A stretch of DNA of 64,000 bases from Paralichthys olivaceus. Lineage: Eukaryota > Chordata > Actinopteri > Pleuronectiformes > Paralichthyidae. The notes under the pieces are model-generated. The model was not told the origin of the DNA, ran no database searches, and saw nothing but the letters and a program-made list of their open reading frames with translations. Shown here piece by piece: positions 39,475-54,600 of the stretch (position 1 is the stretch's first letter; each line of letters starts with the position of its first letter). A program made the position numbers and the translations under genes. The DNA lies in NCBI RefSeq assembly GCF_024713975.1, contig NC_091100.1:18434001-18498000 (forward strand). Direction: 5' to 3'.

Positions 39475-39480
39475 TTTAAT
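39475..39480 (-). terminator. Candidate c3 poly(A) signal ATTAAA
   Basis: TTTAAT on the plus strand reads ATTAAA on the minus strand, about 120 nt beyond the c3 stop codon. A short 3' UTR is normal for C3. Confidence 0.5.
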
Positions 39481-39602
39481 CAACAAAATGCATGTAGTAA
39501 CCTCTAAATCCTTCACATCTCATAGCAGAGAAAGTTTTACATAACAAAGGTAATGCAAAAAATAAAACCAATTTGAAATGGACAGTTTTCTCTCGAGTTA
39601 CA

Positions 39603-42600
39603 CTACTGCTGACATCCAAAGAGCAAGTACTGCTGGACCATCTGCTGCAAGCCCAAACAAGTTGGTCTGTGCTCCTCGGTTTGACACTCAGCTTCTGTGG
39701 GCCAGTACTCGATCCAGGTTCTCTCCCCAAGCACATAATGATACCTGTGGAGAGCAGAGTAAAATACCACATGTGAAAATATGATGGAATATGATATGAA
39801 AAAGGTGCAGAAACTAATGATCACATGGGTGCTGCAGTTCTTCAGACACAAAGAAACTTACGATTCATTTTGGTCATCTCTGTGAATATCTTTTGATGTG
39901 CCCATGATGAGGTACATTTTGCCTTTGCCCAGATCTAAAGACTCCCTGCAGTGTTGATAACTCAGGAATGTGCGCAGTTTCCCCTGAGGAGCCACATCGT
40001 AACTTCCTGCGATTAAAATAAGAGACAGAAGATGCTTGAGGATTGACTGCAAAGCTAAAGGAGAAGTGTAACATAAAGGAACAGTGAGACATTTTGGGGA
40101 ATATTTGCTTTGTAGCTGAGAATTAAATGAAAGGATGGATTAACAAGAATGTTTGTGTAAAAATGAAGCTACAGCTGAAGCTAGCTAACTTATAGATGGA
40201 ACCAGGAGCTGCACTTGGTCTGTTTAATCCTACCAACACCGATATCAATTAATTGTCTTTTCATCTGCCCCACTGCACATATCTAAATAAACGGGCTTTC
40301 TTTAAATGGGCAATTATTGCTCTGTGTGCTTACAGAAACAACAATGCAGGGGATACCAACGCCTCTTTTCTATTGGTCTTAACATGATTTAAATTTCAGA
40401 TTGTTCACAGAGGTGATGAATACCTACCTTCTTTGATCCCTTCCAATATCCGCATTGTGTAAATGTCAGTAGACCCACCGTCTGTGAATTCCTCCAGTCT
40501 CACTTTGTACACTGAGGAAAGACAAGATACAGATTATAACCTCACTTATTTGATTATTCTAACAATCACTCACTTACACAAACACAAGTTGTTCAGATTG
40601 AAACACATCTTAACACACAAATGCAGACCACTTTCATTTCGTCTTACCAAAATCTATTTTACTGGTCGGTGTAGTCTCACAAGATTTTTCTATGCGCTGA
40701 TCATTGCTGATCTTGCCCTTCTTCTGCATACTGCAGTTCTCTGGAAATAAACAGTAGGCACTAAGTGAATACACCAGTGATGACTTGATTAATTGACAAC
40801 ATGTGCAGGTGTATGGATGGATACTGTACGACTGCACTTAACAGACAATGGAGGATACTGAATGATCTATGCTCCGTGAAAAACTATGTTAGTGTTTGCA
40901 AGTTCCTTGAAGAATTTTATGTGTTGAGCATGTCTTTGCATGTTCTCCTTGTGTTTGTGTGGGATTTCTTTGCTTACTATTTCTTCCTCCCACAGTCGAA
41001 AGTTAAGCAGATTGGGGTTAGGTTAATTGGAGATTGTAGGTGTGGATGGATGGATGTTTTTTGTTTTCAAACAGACTCCACCCTGTTTACCTTCAGCACA
41101 TGTGCACTCCTCATTTCTGCAGAGCCTCAGTAGCTGTCCAGCTTTCCTCTGTGGGTGATAGAACTGCACACACTGTGTTTCTGTAACAGGAAAGAAATAA
41201 ACAGTGGAAAACCAGTGAAAATTAACATTAAATCCTAATATTGCCTGTTTATCTACCAATGAACTCTGACATCTATCTGCCACAGAGGAATAAAAGTTAT
41301 GGTTTCAGCCTTGATTGTATGTCATGTAAAACAACTACAGAATGGATTTCAATGAAACTTGGTGGATGGAGGAGACATAGCCAAGGAAAGAAACCATTAT
41401 ATTTTGGTTCAGATCCAGAGAAAGGGGGGGGGGTCCAAAAAGTGTGTGTGAGGCTTACGGTCATAATATTCATAGACAGAAACGGCCGCTGGCTGTAAGA
41501 CGCCCACTTTCATCTTCTGGTGAACCCTAAATGTGATCTCCTCTGGCCGTGTGTGAGAAACCTGCAGAGAAATGTTAAGCAAATGTGATGAACAAGGTCT
41601 AGAGAAAAAGAGGAAAGGGGGAAGAAGGCTTACATCTTACCTTGTCCAGGTAGATGATCAGTGAGCCTTTTTCTGAAAGGAGAGTGTTCATCTCATATTT
41701 TGCAAGAGTCCTGGCACGTCCTTTAGACAACTACACACACAAACATACAGTGTCAGACACCTTTCAAAACCATTAACATCTCCTTTCTCACGTTGCCTCT
41801 ATGTGGGTATTCGTGTATCTGTAACAGCTCTTACTAAGTTCAAGTCATTAGTGTTGGGGGTGAAGCCAGTCAGCAAACCGATATCCAAGATCGACATGGT
41901 CGCATCACGCTCCTTGTCCTTATATCTGTGCAGGAAATGTACAATGTTCAATTAAATGAGACAGTTAAAACAATATGAAAAACACTTCAGTCAGTATTAT
42001 TTCTTTATTGTACTTACAAGACCTCTATTTTCAGCTTAAATATACTCTCATCTGCATCAATCCTTTCTGGAAAAGGAAGATAATGCATGAGGATTAAATC
42101 CTCTCTCATAAAGAAGAAAAACTTGGCAGAATGATGGAGATGCAGCAGGAAAACACAGTTTGCAGTTATGCAAACAAAATAGACACATACAAGGAGACAA
42201 ACAGAGAAATGACAGCAAATGATCACAACAAATAAAAATGAAGAGAAGGGCAAATTACCTGGGATAAGCTCCACTGACATGTTGAACTTCTGACAGTCGC
42301 TCTCCTTCTTTTGAGGTAGAGCATAATACAGCGACACCATCTGTCACACAATATCACATAAAATGGGTTTTTGTCATACAAGCTTTGTCGACACTAGGTA
42401 AAACATTTATCTGGTCTGATCTGGGATCAATAAAGAACAGATACACAGCAGATGATAGAGCTTACAATAAAAAATGTATTTTACTTACTGTCACTGTTGC
42501 TTCTCCTGTTCCTTTGGCAGTCACTTTCACATCCTGGTTTATATCATTGATCTGGTGATATAAAATACACACGCACACACATAAACAAACACTGGATCAG

Positions 42601-45600
42601 CAGAGGAAACAAACAGAAAGTAACATGCAGGTTTGTGTGTGAGAGTGTGCACTCACTTTAGATGTTCTTGTGGTATAGCTGTTGTCCGCGTTGAGGACAA
42701 TCTTTTCAGGCTTTGACCTGCCTGGCAACAAGATGTCCACATTCAGATCGTACTCTGGTTCTTTAGCAGCGGCCCAGTACTCTGCTACAGCCTGGTACAC
42801 TATAATGGTAGCCTGGAGATAGAGAAGGAGTGAGGGGGAGAAAATAATACTTTGAATAAAAAAATATATTTTTCATAGGTCCAGATTAATTTACACAACT
42901 TAAAGAACAATCTAAAGCTCAACTAATTGTTATACTTGGGGCAATTTAAGTTGTCAACCTCACGTTATTTTACCTCCAGCTTTTCTTGTTTTAGTTGATT
43001 AATTTGCTTTGAATAAAATTTCATGAAATGTAATTTTGTTTATTTTCTCTTTGCAATTTGTAAATGAGGTATCAACCTAAATGTATTCCAATGTTAAAGT
43101 AAAGTCTGAATGAATGAATGATAATTCAAATGCATGATAACTTGCTAGAGGTCCATATGGAGAGAATGTTTTGTTACCTGAGTTGAGCCATATCCTCCGC
43201 CCACCTTCTGCTGTTGGCTGAACCATCTCACAATAGGTCGGGCTTTTTCAAAGTCCTTTATCAACAGAGAAAAAAGGGTTGAGGTCTCTGTGATTTAGAA
43301 TCAGTTTTGGTTGAGTTTTTTAGAAGCCAACCATATAAATTAGTTTTTTTCTATCATTGCAATTCTTCCTTGCAGAGACTCGACACTCACCTGATACAAG
43401 TAGTCAATTATCAGTGGTTATCAATGGTTTTTTACTTTACAAGAAAACTGCAACCAGCATTAGCACAGGCCGAGCAAACAGCCCATTCCAAACTGTTTTC
43501 TTTAGAACAGGCACTGCACTAGTCTGATAATCCCTCCAGCCTTTTAGTGAGGCAGCATGGTGTTGTGACTGTTCTGTATTATTGTGTATAGCTCGACATG
43601 CTGATGAAACACACTTACTGTAAGTGGGACATGCTTACCTTGGTCTTGACCAGAGCCAGAAGTGCGTAAGCTGTGGCCTCCAGTGTGTAAACACGACCCT
43701 TAGGTACAGGCCAGTGGGACAGCTCTGAAGAAAACAACCCAGACAAATCAACTCTCTACTACAAGGAAGAACTTGTGACAAACTTCAGTGACTTAGAATA
43801 TCTAACTTTGCTTAAAAATGAGGAATTCAAATGTGAGCACATCCAAGCTTATTTACATGAGAATCCAACTGATAATGGAATTTTAAGGCAAATACAGATA
43901 TTGTTATTTAACATTTTGTTTTTAATATATATATATTTGCAAATGTATATAATTTACAGACAACAATATTTTTTGTTTGTTTGCTTAATTGTTAGCAGGA
44001 TTACACATTAACCACTCAACTGATTTTTATCAAAATTTGTCGAGAGGCGGGGCATGACAGAAACTAAAATAATACATTTTGATAGGATTTGGATTGGGGG
44101 ACAGATCCAGGATTTTGTTTTCACTTTCTTTGACATGCATTTTGGCATTTTTTTGCCTTTGACATTTTTTTGTTTTCTCAGAGAATAATCCATGGATCTT
44201 GATGATCTGGATCTAGTGAATTTAAATGCGGTTTCACAAGGGGACTGTTGGGCTTTGGCAGAGGTATGCATTATATTTTTGGCTAGAATCCACCCATAAT
44301 ATCAATGTTGATCGGCTCTAATAAATGTAATTATTTGTGGATGTGTATTATATTTGCTTCCATACATTCATATAATATTGTTGGGTGGCAGCACCTGGAG
44401 AAGCAAACTTGTAGAGGACATCTTTGTTCAGTCTGCCTTCGTTGGCCAAGGCGTACGATGTTATTGCAACAGCATATGGGTTGGTGAGGCTTTCCAAACG
44501 CCTCTCCAGGTATAACACCGATTTTTCTACACTGCCTGGAAGACTCTGGGCATCAGGAGAGAAAAAAAGAGGATAAGGGGAATCAATATAATGAAACATG
44601 TAACGCAATGCTTGCAAAAAACCTGAAGGAGTAGAAAGTACAGATATTTGCTGATATGTGTAGTGTGTGGTAACCCAAACCCTAAAAGTGCCTGAAAAAG
44701 AATCTACTTAATAATGAATTAAGTGCGGTAACAAGTAAATATACTTTTTGAGCAGTAAATCTGCCACAAGTATTATTGTAACTGTATGTGCCGTGCAAGA
44801 ACAGGAAGGTTGACAAGAGTGGCAGTAGTAAATAAGGGGTCAGGGGTCAGCCAATAGTTTCATAATGAGAGGTGAGTAAATTAAGAAATAAAAGGGGTGA
44901 AAGAAATGTATGCAGAGCAGGTACTCACATTAACAGTCGCAGCACATAGAGTCCGTGACTCCTGCATGGCGATGAGGCAGAAGGCTGTCATGGAGGCCTC
45001 TGAATCTGTGCCGCGCACATCACCCTAAACACACACAGATGCACAAACTTATTTCTATTTGTATATGGTGATGTAACTTGTAATGTTGGTCTTCATCTCC
45101 ATTAAGTTAAAGACTGATGTTGATGAAATTAGTGCACGCACAATCATCTCTCCGTGGGCCACCCTTCCGACTTCTTTGAACACGCCGTCGGGTTGCTGCG
45201 CGTTGAGAATCAGGTACTTAACAGCGTCACAGATCACGTTGTTCTGCACTGCCACCAGACTGTTAGCCATGGCGAACACCTTGGCAACGTACGCTGTCAG
45301 CCTTAGGAAGGGGAAGGGGGTAATTATTAAGCTCTAATAACTTGCAAACGAAATACACCCTTCCTCTCATAGACATTACTTTACATAAGAGAATGTTCTA
45401 CGTATGAGTTCATAGATGTTATGATGCCTCACCAGCTGCTGCTTCCGTGAGAGGCCCACACACTAAAAGATCCATCTTTTTTACGGTAGGCAAGCTCGTT
45501 CGTGTAGCCTGGACAAAAACAATACAAACAATGTTTTAACTGACTTTAACAAAAAAAAAGACAAACCTGGTGGAAACCTAAGTTGTGGATGTGTCTATGT

Positions 45601-48600
45601 GTTGTTAAGTTAAGCTGCTTTCAGACATGAAGGGGCTGTATGAGAGAACGCAAATGTCAGAGTGAGAGGCTCCAGAGCTTCTCCTGCCAGCCTCTGAGTA
45701 AAAGCTCTGGATAAAGTTCGAATGAGCTGATGTGAGCATGAAATCAGGAGTGAGTGGGTTTGTTGATGACGTTTCTAACATGCAAATGACACAAAAATGA
45801 AAAAAAGAATTCCAATATTTCTGGATGAAAAAGCGATGCCATACATGTAGAAGACACTGACAAAGATGTCAAGAGAGATTTTAGTGTGAAAGGAAAACTC
45901 CTGAGAAAGTCTGGACCCAATTGTGCAACATTCTCTTGAGTTCATGTCTGAAAACTGCTTGTGTGTTGTAGCTCAGATCTGTGGAGCAGGGGCGGCATGT
46001 TGTGTGTTGTTTGTTTTGATATCACTTCAGCCACAGTAAAATTAGGTATGTGCGAGTAAATACATCTGAGTGATCTTACCGGTCTTGATATGCTGGAGGG
46101 CTTCATTTCGTTTCTGAAAGCCCACAGTCTCCCACTGGTTGGTTTTGTCCAAATACGTGGCTGCAATGACGGGCAGGGTCATGTGAATCATGTTCTGCTC
46201 TCCGCAGCCTGATGGCTGGTAGATCAGGGTACCCATCGATTGCCCACTAATTGCGTTCTCTACCAGTTGACCAACGTTTTCCCTCCCTGTAGGCGCACAC
46301 ACCAACAGAAAAACCAAAGCACTTTCAATCAACAGAAAGAAACAAGCAAATAAGAACCAATGAATTAATTGTGTAGGAATGTGACACACTACATGTCCAA
46401 ATGCACCGTGATCCCACCTGTCACAGAAATCTGTGTGGTAGTAGGTGTGTTTGGAACCATATCTTTCCTGGGGATTCTACTGTTGAGAATTTCCACCTGT
46501 TCACCTCCTGAAGAGAGAAACAGCATCAAATCAAGTAATAATAAAAACACAATATGACTACATTACTATTGAATGCAGTTGTTTATGTGGTAAACTCACC
46601 TGTTTTAGAGGGGTCTAGTGTTATAATCTGTGGTTGTTTAATCAGTACACCTTCAGGCTGGAAAAGAAACACCAGGACAAACATTAAAAATCACAACTGC
46701 TTTTTAAACGATATGTTGGTGTAGAAGAAAATAGGCGTAGGCAACCGGCTGCATTGTGAGCGTTATACATGCTTAGGTACTGTCACTTGCAGTAAACATA
46801 AACAAAGATGGAGACACTTGAGGAGATCAACATTTGGCTAATGTAAAGATCAAGACGCAAAAAGTCAATGAAACGTCATACAAATAATTCCACGCCTGGT
46901 CACACAGCTTCTTGATAGAACTCATCGCCATTTCTGCCCCTGATGACGTGCCCACTGACCCCATCAAGCTGTCAATACTGCCCCGACCTATTATGTGGTG
47001 ATTAGATCTTGCATACATGTCTCATAAAACCTGCAAACTCCAACTAACATCTGGCTTTTGTTTGCAACAGCAATGGATACAATCGATATTCACTCCCTGG
47101 TGAAATAACTCTGCAGCAGACATGGGTTTGATCCGATCGGCAGTGATGGAGAGGTGACACCCGGTTGGGAGTGCCAATTGGGCAAGACAGCAAGGTGAGA
47201 GAGCACCTCAGTGTTTGGTGAGTTTGTGATGTAGAACATGATGCACCAGGGAAAAACAGAAAGGCAAACTCCTCTTCTGGCAATGGGAAAGGTGTCATTC
47301 ACCTTTTTTAGCATGTTTACCTGCCTTTAAAAAACTGCTTATACCTGCTAATTGTGGTGTAAAAGAGGTATATTACAGAGTGTGTTTCTCTTACCACCAC
47401 CCGCAGCACCTTCACGATTCCATCATTGAGTGATGAGTCTTTAACAGCTGCTTTGACCTCAATGTTGAATTGTCCTTCCTTCATGGGAATGATGACGAAG
47501 GGGACGGATCGTGTGGTTTGCTGCCCGACTTTGACCTCCTGGCGATACCTTGTGTGTTTAGAAGCCACGCTGCACACATTCTCCTCCTCAATCAGATCCA
47601 CACGCACCTTGACAAAGAGACAAAGATAGAGCAAAGAGTGAGGTATATGTGCAGTGGATCAAAGATCTGCCTCAAGAAGGAGCAGATACATTTTATTATG
47701 AGGATTCTTCTTTGATGATTTCTTTGATATTTGACCATTTCAGGTACACTTTGATGTAAATAAAAGAAATTAACAACAATTTTATGGTTAAAATTGTTAT
47801 TCCAAAAGAACATTTTGACCTTGAGAATGAGAAAGAGCCATGTTTGCCACTACAACACATCTCCAGGGTTTCTTCAGGTTTCAACAACTTAGATTTAAGA
47901 CTTTTTAAGACCATAATAAAGGAAATTTAAGACCTGTGTCAAGTACAATTACATATATTTTCTAACAAACTACAGCGAGTATCAGTGTACTGTGACAAAC
48001 TCTGACCAAGGTGTTTGTAGACTCAGCTATCAGTCCCATGTTGGTCTTGTTTTTTAGTTTTAATAGAGTATGCTAATATCTATATCACAAAGAAAGAACT
48101 ATAGCACAAAGAGAAATTAGAAACTATGCATGAAGCCAAAATATTTATCTCAGAAATACATAATGGTAATCTTAAAGTGCAACTGATTTAGAATTAAATT
48201 ACCTACTTAAACATATTTAAGACCTAGCATGTAATATCTTACCACATTTAAGACCCTTAAGCCTAAACTTCAACCAATTTTAGACCCTGAAGCCAGGAGA
48301 AACAATCACTTAAAGGTTCAGTTTGTAAAATTTAGGAGAAAAGAATCTATTGGCATAAATTGAATATAAAATAACCCTAGTGATGTTTTCTCTAGTGTGT
48401 GTCACTGTATATATTTATTGTTGTTTTCTATACCCTAGAAGAGGCCCTTTGTATTTAAATACTTTATATTTACACTGAGGGGGTCCTCTCTACGGAGGCC
48501 GTTTTCTTTGAAAACAGAGGGGAAAATGATCATGGTCTCATTGACTTTGGCCTGAAACAACAAAGCAGTGTCGCTCAGACTTACTGTGATAACGTCAGGG

Positions 48601-51600
48601 CTGTAGTTGTGGAGGATCGCCTTAATTTCTAGCTGCTCTCCCCGGACAGCAGAGTAGGGCAGTCTGAGATCGATGAAGAAGTCCTTCCTTACGATCACTT
48701 CCAATGGTTCTCCAACGCAGATTCCTTAAAGAAGAGAAGGATAAGATGTGATGAAACAAAGAATGAATAAAAAAGGGTGTGAGGGATGAGAGAGACTTAA
48801 GATGATAGTTCTACAACTAAAATTCAATGAATCGTCACCGTGGGTTCTTGACAGACTGATGCCAGTGAATTGCCAGGTTGTTATTGAGTCTTGCAAAGGA
48901 ACTGGCTTCATAAATGATGTGGACTCACTGAAACGAAGAAAAGTTTAAAGAAGGTTTTCAATGTTAGTGGTGTCATGAACGAAGTATAGCATTTTTGAAT
49001 GTCTATTTTAGTTGCCTCACCAGTTGGGTGTTTGTCGAGGGCAAGCAGGCAGTTGTATGTCTGACCACAGCCAACTCTCAGGGAACTTGGTGCGAGAAGA
49101 AATTTCATTGCTGTCCATGTAACTGTCGTCCTCCTCACCTGGAAAGTCATTAACAAGGAAGGTTACAACTTTGATTGCCTTATAACCACCAGTCTGACCC
49201 AAAGATCTTAAAGGATTGACACAAAAGTTAAGCCATCTTGGTCACCGCCTGGCGGCTGACTGTTGTATAGGTGATAAATCTGGCCTCCTCTAAAGCTGCT
49301 TTCAGACACGTTCTTCTCTGGAGGGGCTGTTTTTGAGAACGCAAATGTCCGACTGAGAGCATCCAAATTTTCTCCAGAGTTTCTCCAACCAGCCCCCTAG
49401 AAAAAACGCTGCATAATGTGAGCAGATGTGAGAATAAAGCATAAGGTTCTATGGAGGACTCAATGTGAGCAAGTGGGTATGTTGATGACGTTTCTTAAAT
49501 GCGACAGAAGCAAAAATTAAGTGATAAATCGTTTCTGTCATTGTAGGTAGTTCTTATCAAAGTGATGTATGTTCAAGTGGTAATTTTTTCTGATGAGTTT
49601 CAAAAAAACTAGTTCTTTGATGACTGATTCATGATTGGTTGAGTGTGTGGCTCATACCCCTGATCACTACTGCTCAGACTCTGATTCCAAATACGCATGA
49701 TGGCAGAGAGAAAGCAGAGATGTGTCTTCCATCTTTATATACAATCTATGGTCTGACCGTGGATGACCCACCCAGCCCTCATCCCCCCTTCCCTCATCAC
49801 CCAATCTCTTACTGCGAGCCAAGTCGAGCTGATCCTGCTTCATTTCGCCCCGCAGGTTCTCCATCTCTTTGCAGCAGTGCAGGAAGGCATCGACACAGGA
49901 TGCACCGTCCATGATGTACTCACTGCGCACCTCACAGGTGTATGACAGGATGGTCTCCTTCATGCCTTCTGAACAACACTCTCGCTGCAGTTCATTCTTA
50001 TACTTATTCACTGGAAAGAGGGTTGAGGAGAGACAGAGGTGAGAAAGGATGAAGTACAAAATGAAAGGTGAGTATTTTAAATCAAGGCAAATTAGAAACA
50101 GAGACACATAAACTATTCAAGTCAGTCTTATCCACATTAGGGCCATTATTTATTCAAAATTCAAATAGTCATGTGTGGACTAGAAAGTTTAGAGCTGTAC
50201 TACTTACCTAAGGTGGTCGTGACGTTCATTACAGTGGTAGCTCGTTTCCTCCTGGCGGGGACCGGACATTTCAATTCTGCAAATGCAACACAGACTAAAT
50301 GTTAAGTAGAGTCACCGACAGAGGATATAGTTTGACCTTAATCTTGACAGTTTTATTAAATTAGTGTCACGTAAGAAGGAAAAACAAATGAGAGTAAAGC
50401 GGTGTCACCTTGTCTGTAGGGAGTCCCAGAGGCAGCACTGGACTCGAACAACAGTCCGGCATCGTAGAACACACTCATACTGTTCTTCCCTCCACCGGGT
50501 GTGCAGCCTGTGTCGTATTTCTCTATAATGTCCCACACCTGAACAGAGCGGAATTCATTTAGACACAGAGATACAAACGTACAGGTTGCGGCATGAAGGA
50601 AATAAATTAATCTCTGATACTCCAAAAGAAAGACGCACTTATGAACACGTGACAGATGCAAAAGTGAAATAAACAAATATCTCAAGATGAAAAAGCTGTG
50701 CCACACATGTACAAGACGCAGACGAAGATGTCAAGAGAGCTTTTGGTAATAAGGGCCGATGCCACTGTCAATGTGCTGTAAACAAAAACATGTGATCTCT
50801 GCAGCCGGATGAGTACATTACATCCTACCTGCTCACTACCCCCCTAAATGCTTCAGAGATTTCTGTGTTGTTGTGAACGTGTCTAAGCGGAGAATCTCCA
50901 GCTGCGTCATTCATGTCTGAATGTGCAAACTCCGGGGTTCATGTCTGAAACGAGCTATACTGAAAACTTGTTTTACATCGTTGTTAAAATCACCACCTTT
51001 TAAAATATTTCCACTGATAACGATAGAATAAACATAATTGCCTTTTTCTGGGTGATGCGGTGCTTGTTATTGAGAACGTAGACACCTTTGTCCACTGCCA
51101 CCAGTCCCACCATGGCCTCTGGAACTCCGGTGACTTTCAGACCAAACATCTTGCGAGGCTCGTAGGACGGAGCAGGTCTTGATGATTCCAGCTTCAACTA
51201 AACATGAAGGGGAGGGCAATAAATGAATGGGACGTGCTGTTTTGTGCCTGTTGAAGCACACATAAAAATATACCCCACAAATACAGAACCAACTTTTTCA
51301 CTTGCCGTGTTTTTTTTCTTCTCTTAATTAGTTTAACTCTGCAAAATCAGTGCTGTGAGTCTTACTGTGCCCATGCAGGAGTCCTTGACATCCACCCATA
51401 CGGAATCTGACACCACCTCATTGTCATCTAGATGGTAGTAGGCTACAATGCGGAATGATGGCAGCATTACTTTGGTGATGGGAATTATCAGGGAAATCAG
51501 CACTTGGCCTCTTGTCCTGTAACGACCACTTTGGATCAACTGACCCCTGCTCAGGATCTAGGGACACAGATTCACACATCAGTAAAACGGGAGTTGATAG

Positions 51601-54600
51601 GTTACGTAGGTCGCAGAATGAGGCACAGAAAAACATCTCTCACCAGGTATGTGATGTCAGTGTCTTGATTTGACTGCTTTTTTAGGTTGAGGTTAACTTT
51701 TAGATTATCTCCTAATTCCAGCTCTGCTGTATCCACTCCTGCAAAAATAATATTTTGCAATGAGTGCGAGACACTGAAAAGTTCATGGCAAATACTTTGC
51801 CATCACTGTCATATCATCACTATCATCTGAAGTTATTTTTACTTACCTATGTGGATGTAGTTGTTGCTTTTAGTGTTATATGGGAGAGCTGTCATGGTGG
51901 CTTCTGCTTGTCTTGCAAGTGGAATAAGAGGATCGTTGGTCTTAGCCTGCAATAAGATACACACGTGGTTATAAGGAAACACATGTAAAAGATCTCTGTA
52001 CTATCCTATCCAATCCCAACCTACTGTGGAATGACACTGAAGAGAATAGATGAGGGTTTTAAAGTCCTACTCCAGCAGTTGATTGTATCCCTAAAACTCA
52101 TCACCTTAAAATGGCTTAAATGTAACACAGCACATTCCGTCCTAAGTCTGTGACTGGGATATGTACATATGCTTATGTGACCCTGCCCCAGATCCCCGTC
52201 TCTCCACCCTCACAGTGTAATCTGCGGCTGAGGAGCCTTTTCCAGTGACTGTGGCTTTATCCACACTACTATGTATTACTAAAATTATCTCTGCCAATGT
52301 GAGAGTTTGGCCCATATTAGTTTTTTATTCCCATCCATAATAACACACCTGAAAGTGCATATCACATGACCACATAGACTGGGCATGACATGCCAGTGTA
52401 GACAGGAAGATGTGCACATGCCGGTGTACACAGGAATTGCTCCAGGAATAGCTCATTTCTTTCGCATGTAACCAGTTGTATCATTGTAAAATGCAGAATT
52501 TAACTGCACAACACCTGTAATTGATTATCCATGTTGCGTTCAACAGTGGAAGCCAAGGCTAATGCCATTTGTTTTCAGGGTCATGTGATAGGAGTCTGAA
52601 AGTCGTGTCTGGAAAAGATCCAATCAGCAGGCGGTTGTGTGTGTCTACGTCATAATTTCCAAACATCTCAGTTTTAAATGATGTGAACACCAGGCTCATC
52701 CACAGCATAGTTGCTGTGTTTTCAAACAAATAGAAGTATGAATGCAGCCTTGGCCCCACCCGCAAGTCGACAGAATTGGTTTCTTAGGTTTGAGACATCA
52801 CAAACACTTAATCTGTTTTTGTCTTCTTTTTTTAAACACTGGCATTTGTTAATTGCAGTGCTAATGTGGAAATACTCAGCCATGCTGCTGACTGCCTATT
52901 TCACTCAAAATTTTTCTTTTATACAATAGGAGTCAAGGGTTTTTATGCACAGTATATAAAAGGTATATAGAAGGCACAAAGGGGGACATGTAGGAATTTA
53001 AGATCCTACTCTTGCTTACTTCTTCTAGTAAATTTGTAACCAACAGAACCAAAATAACAAGCTAAATGTAGCTGAAACCTGCACAGAGCTGCAGAGTTGG
53101 GTGATAGGAATCAAATTGAAATAAATTGCAAAAGACAATTAATAATGTGCTTTGATGCAGGTTTCAGCATCCATTTGCAAATGAGCTGTGTTGTATAAAG
53201 GGGAAAAAATGAAAATCAAGACACTACGGTTCACTTACAGTGACTGGCAGTCTTGCCACTCCAGCCATTGTGTTGACTGTAAGCTTTGCAAAGCCATTGG
53301 CTGCAGTTAAACCCTTCACAGCACCTGGATCCACCACCACTGCAACACCTTGTGCTGGAGTTTCATCTGGATTTGTGACTTCAACCTGCCATTAAGGAAA
53401 CAAAAAGTCAAATAGTGAGAAATTTCCACCTGTATTATCATAGCACACAGTTAATCACATCTTATTAAGGGCAAATGAAAGGAAGAATGATGAATATTGC
53501 CCAAGTGCCGTCATTCCACGTGGGCCAAAACAATTTTAGAAAATTGAAACAAATTCAAGAAATATAGAACGTTGCTGTAATTTGATAAAATTGCAAAAAT
53601 GCGTCAGAGATTTACCACAATATCGAAGGTCATTCCCGGTTTGAAATATTTGGGCGTTTTCCTGAAGTGGATGGTGTAGGGTGATTTGACAATCTGGATA
53701 CCTCTCAACTCTGCCTCCACCATCTCACCACCTGTGCAGAAACACAAACGCACACACAGGCTCATTACATTTGTTCACATTCTAAACTAATATGAAAATT
53801 TTCATTTCTGACACATATCCTATATGAAGTTTTTAATTTGGCTGATACCTTGGATGTTTTTAGACATCTATGACATTGAATAAGATGTTAGAGCTGCTGA
53901 ATCACACATGATCAGACATGCTGAAATGGCACAAACACACAGTTTGTCTTTCTTACCGCTCTCTGTCAGCACACTGACGGCTACAAATAATGAATTCCCC
54001 ACCAGGGCATTGATATCCTGGAAGCTCTGTGTGATTTGCTGTCTCTTCAGTTGGACCAACCCGATACCATTGTCGATCTAATGTGACATAACACAAAAAA
54101 AATGTAAACACAATATAGTGGAACAGTTGGACAGTAAGCAGTTAACAGTTGGAGGTACTGGTCAGCCTGGCTTCATTCTGAACATCATGAATATTTAATA
54201 TCAGCAGATAGGAATGTGACAATGTAATGAAATGCAATGCAACTGGCAAACTGACAGACAGACAGACACAGAACAATATTATAGCATGTGCTCACCGATA
54301 TTCTCTGAAGAGAGCTGGGGAAGCTTTTCTTCTCACCCTCAAGCACAACCCCAAATACCACGTATGCTGTGCCACTCACCTCTTCACCAAACAGATACCT
54401 AAAAGCCAGAAGCGAAGGTTTAAACACACAAAGAAGAAAAATTGGACCATTAAAATTGGGATCATCAAAATGTAGCAATGAAATGGGCAGATCCAGGGTT
54501 AGAGCCAGGGAGCACTGGCCCCAGTTGAAATCTGATAGGGCCCTGAAGTGACCATGTCGTGTAAGTGGTCCTTTTCTTAATAAATAAAAAATAAAAATGA

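Noticed and set aside
45142-45508. The His in [11 protein letters not shown] as the C3 catalytic histidine
   Set aside because: Its distance from the thioester is wrong. The His in VAHGEMI lies 116 residues after the thioester Cys, exactly as in human C3.
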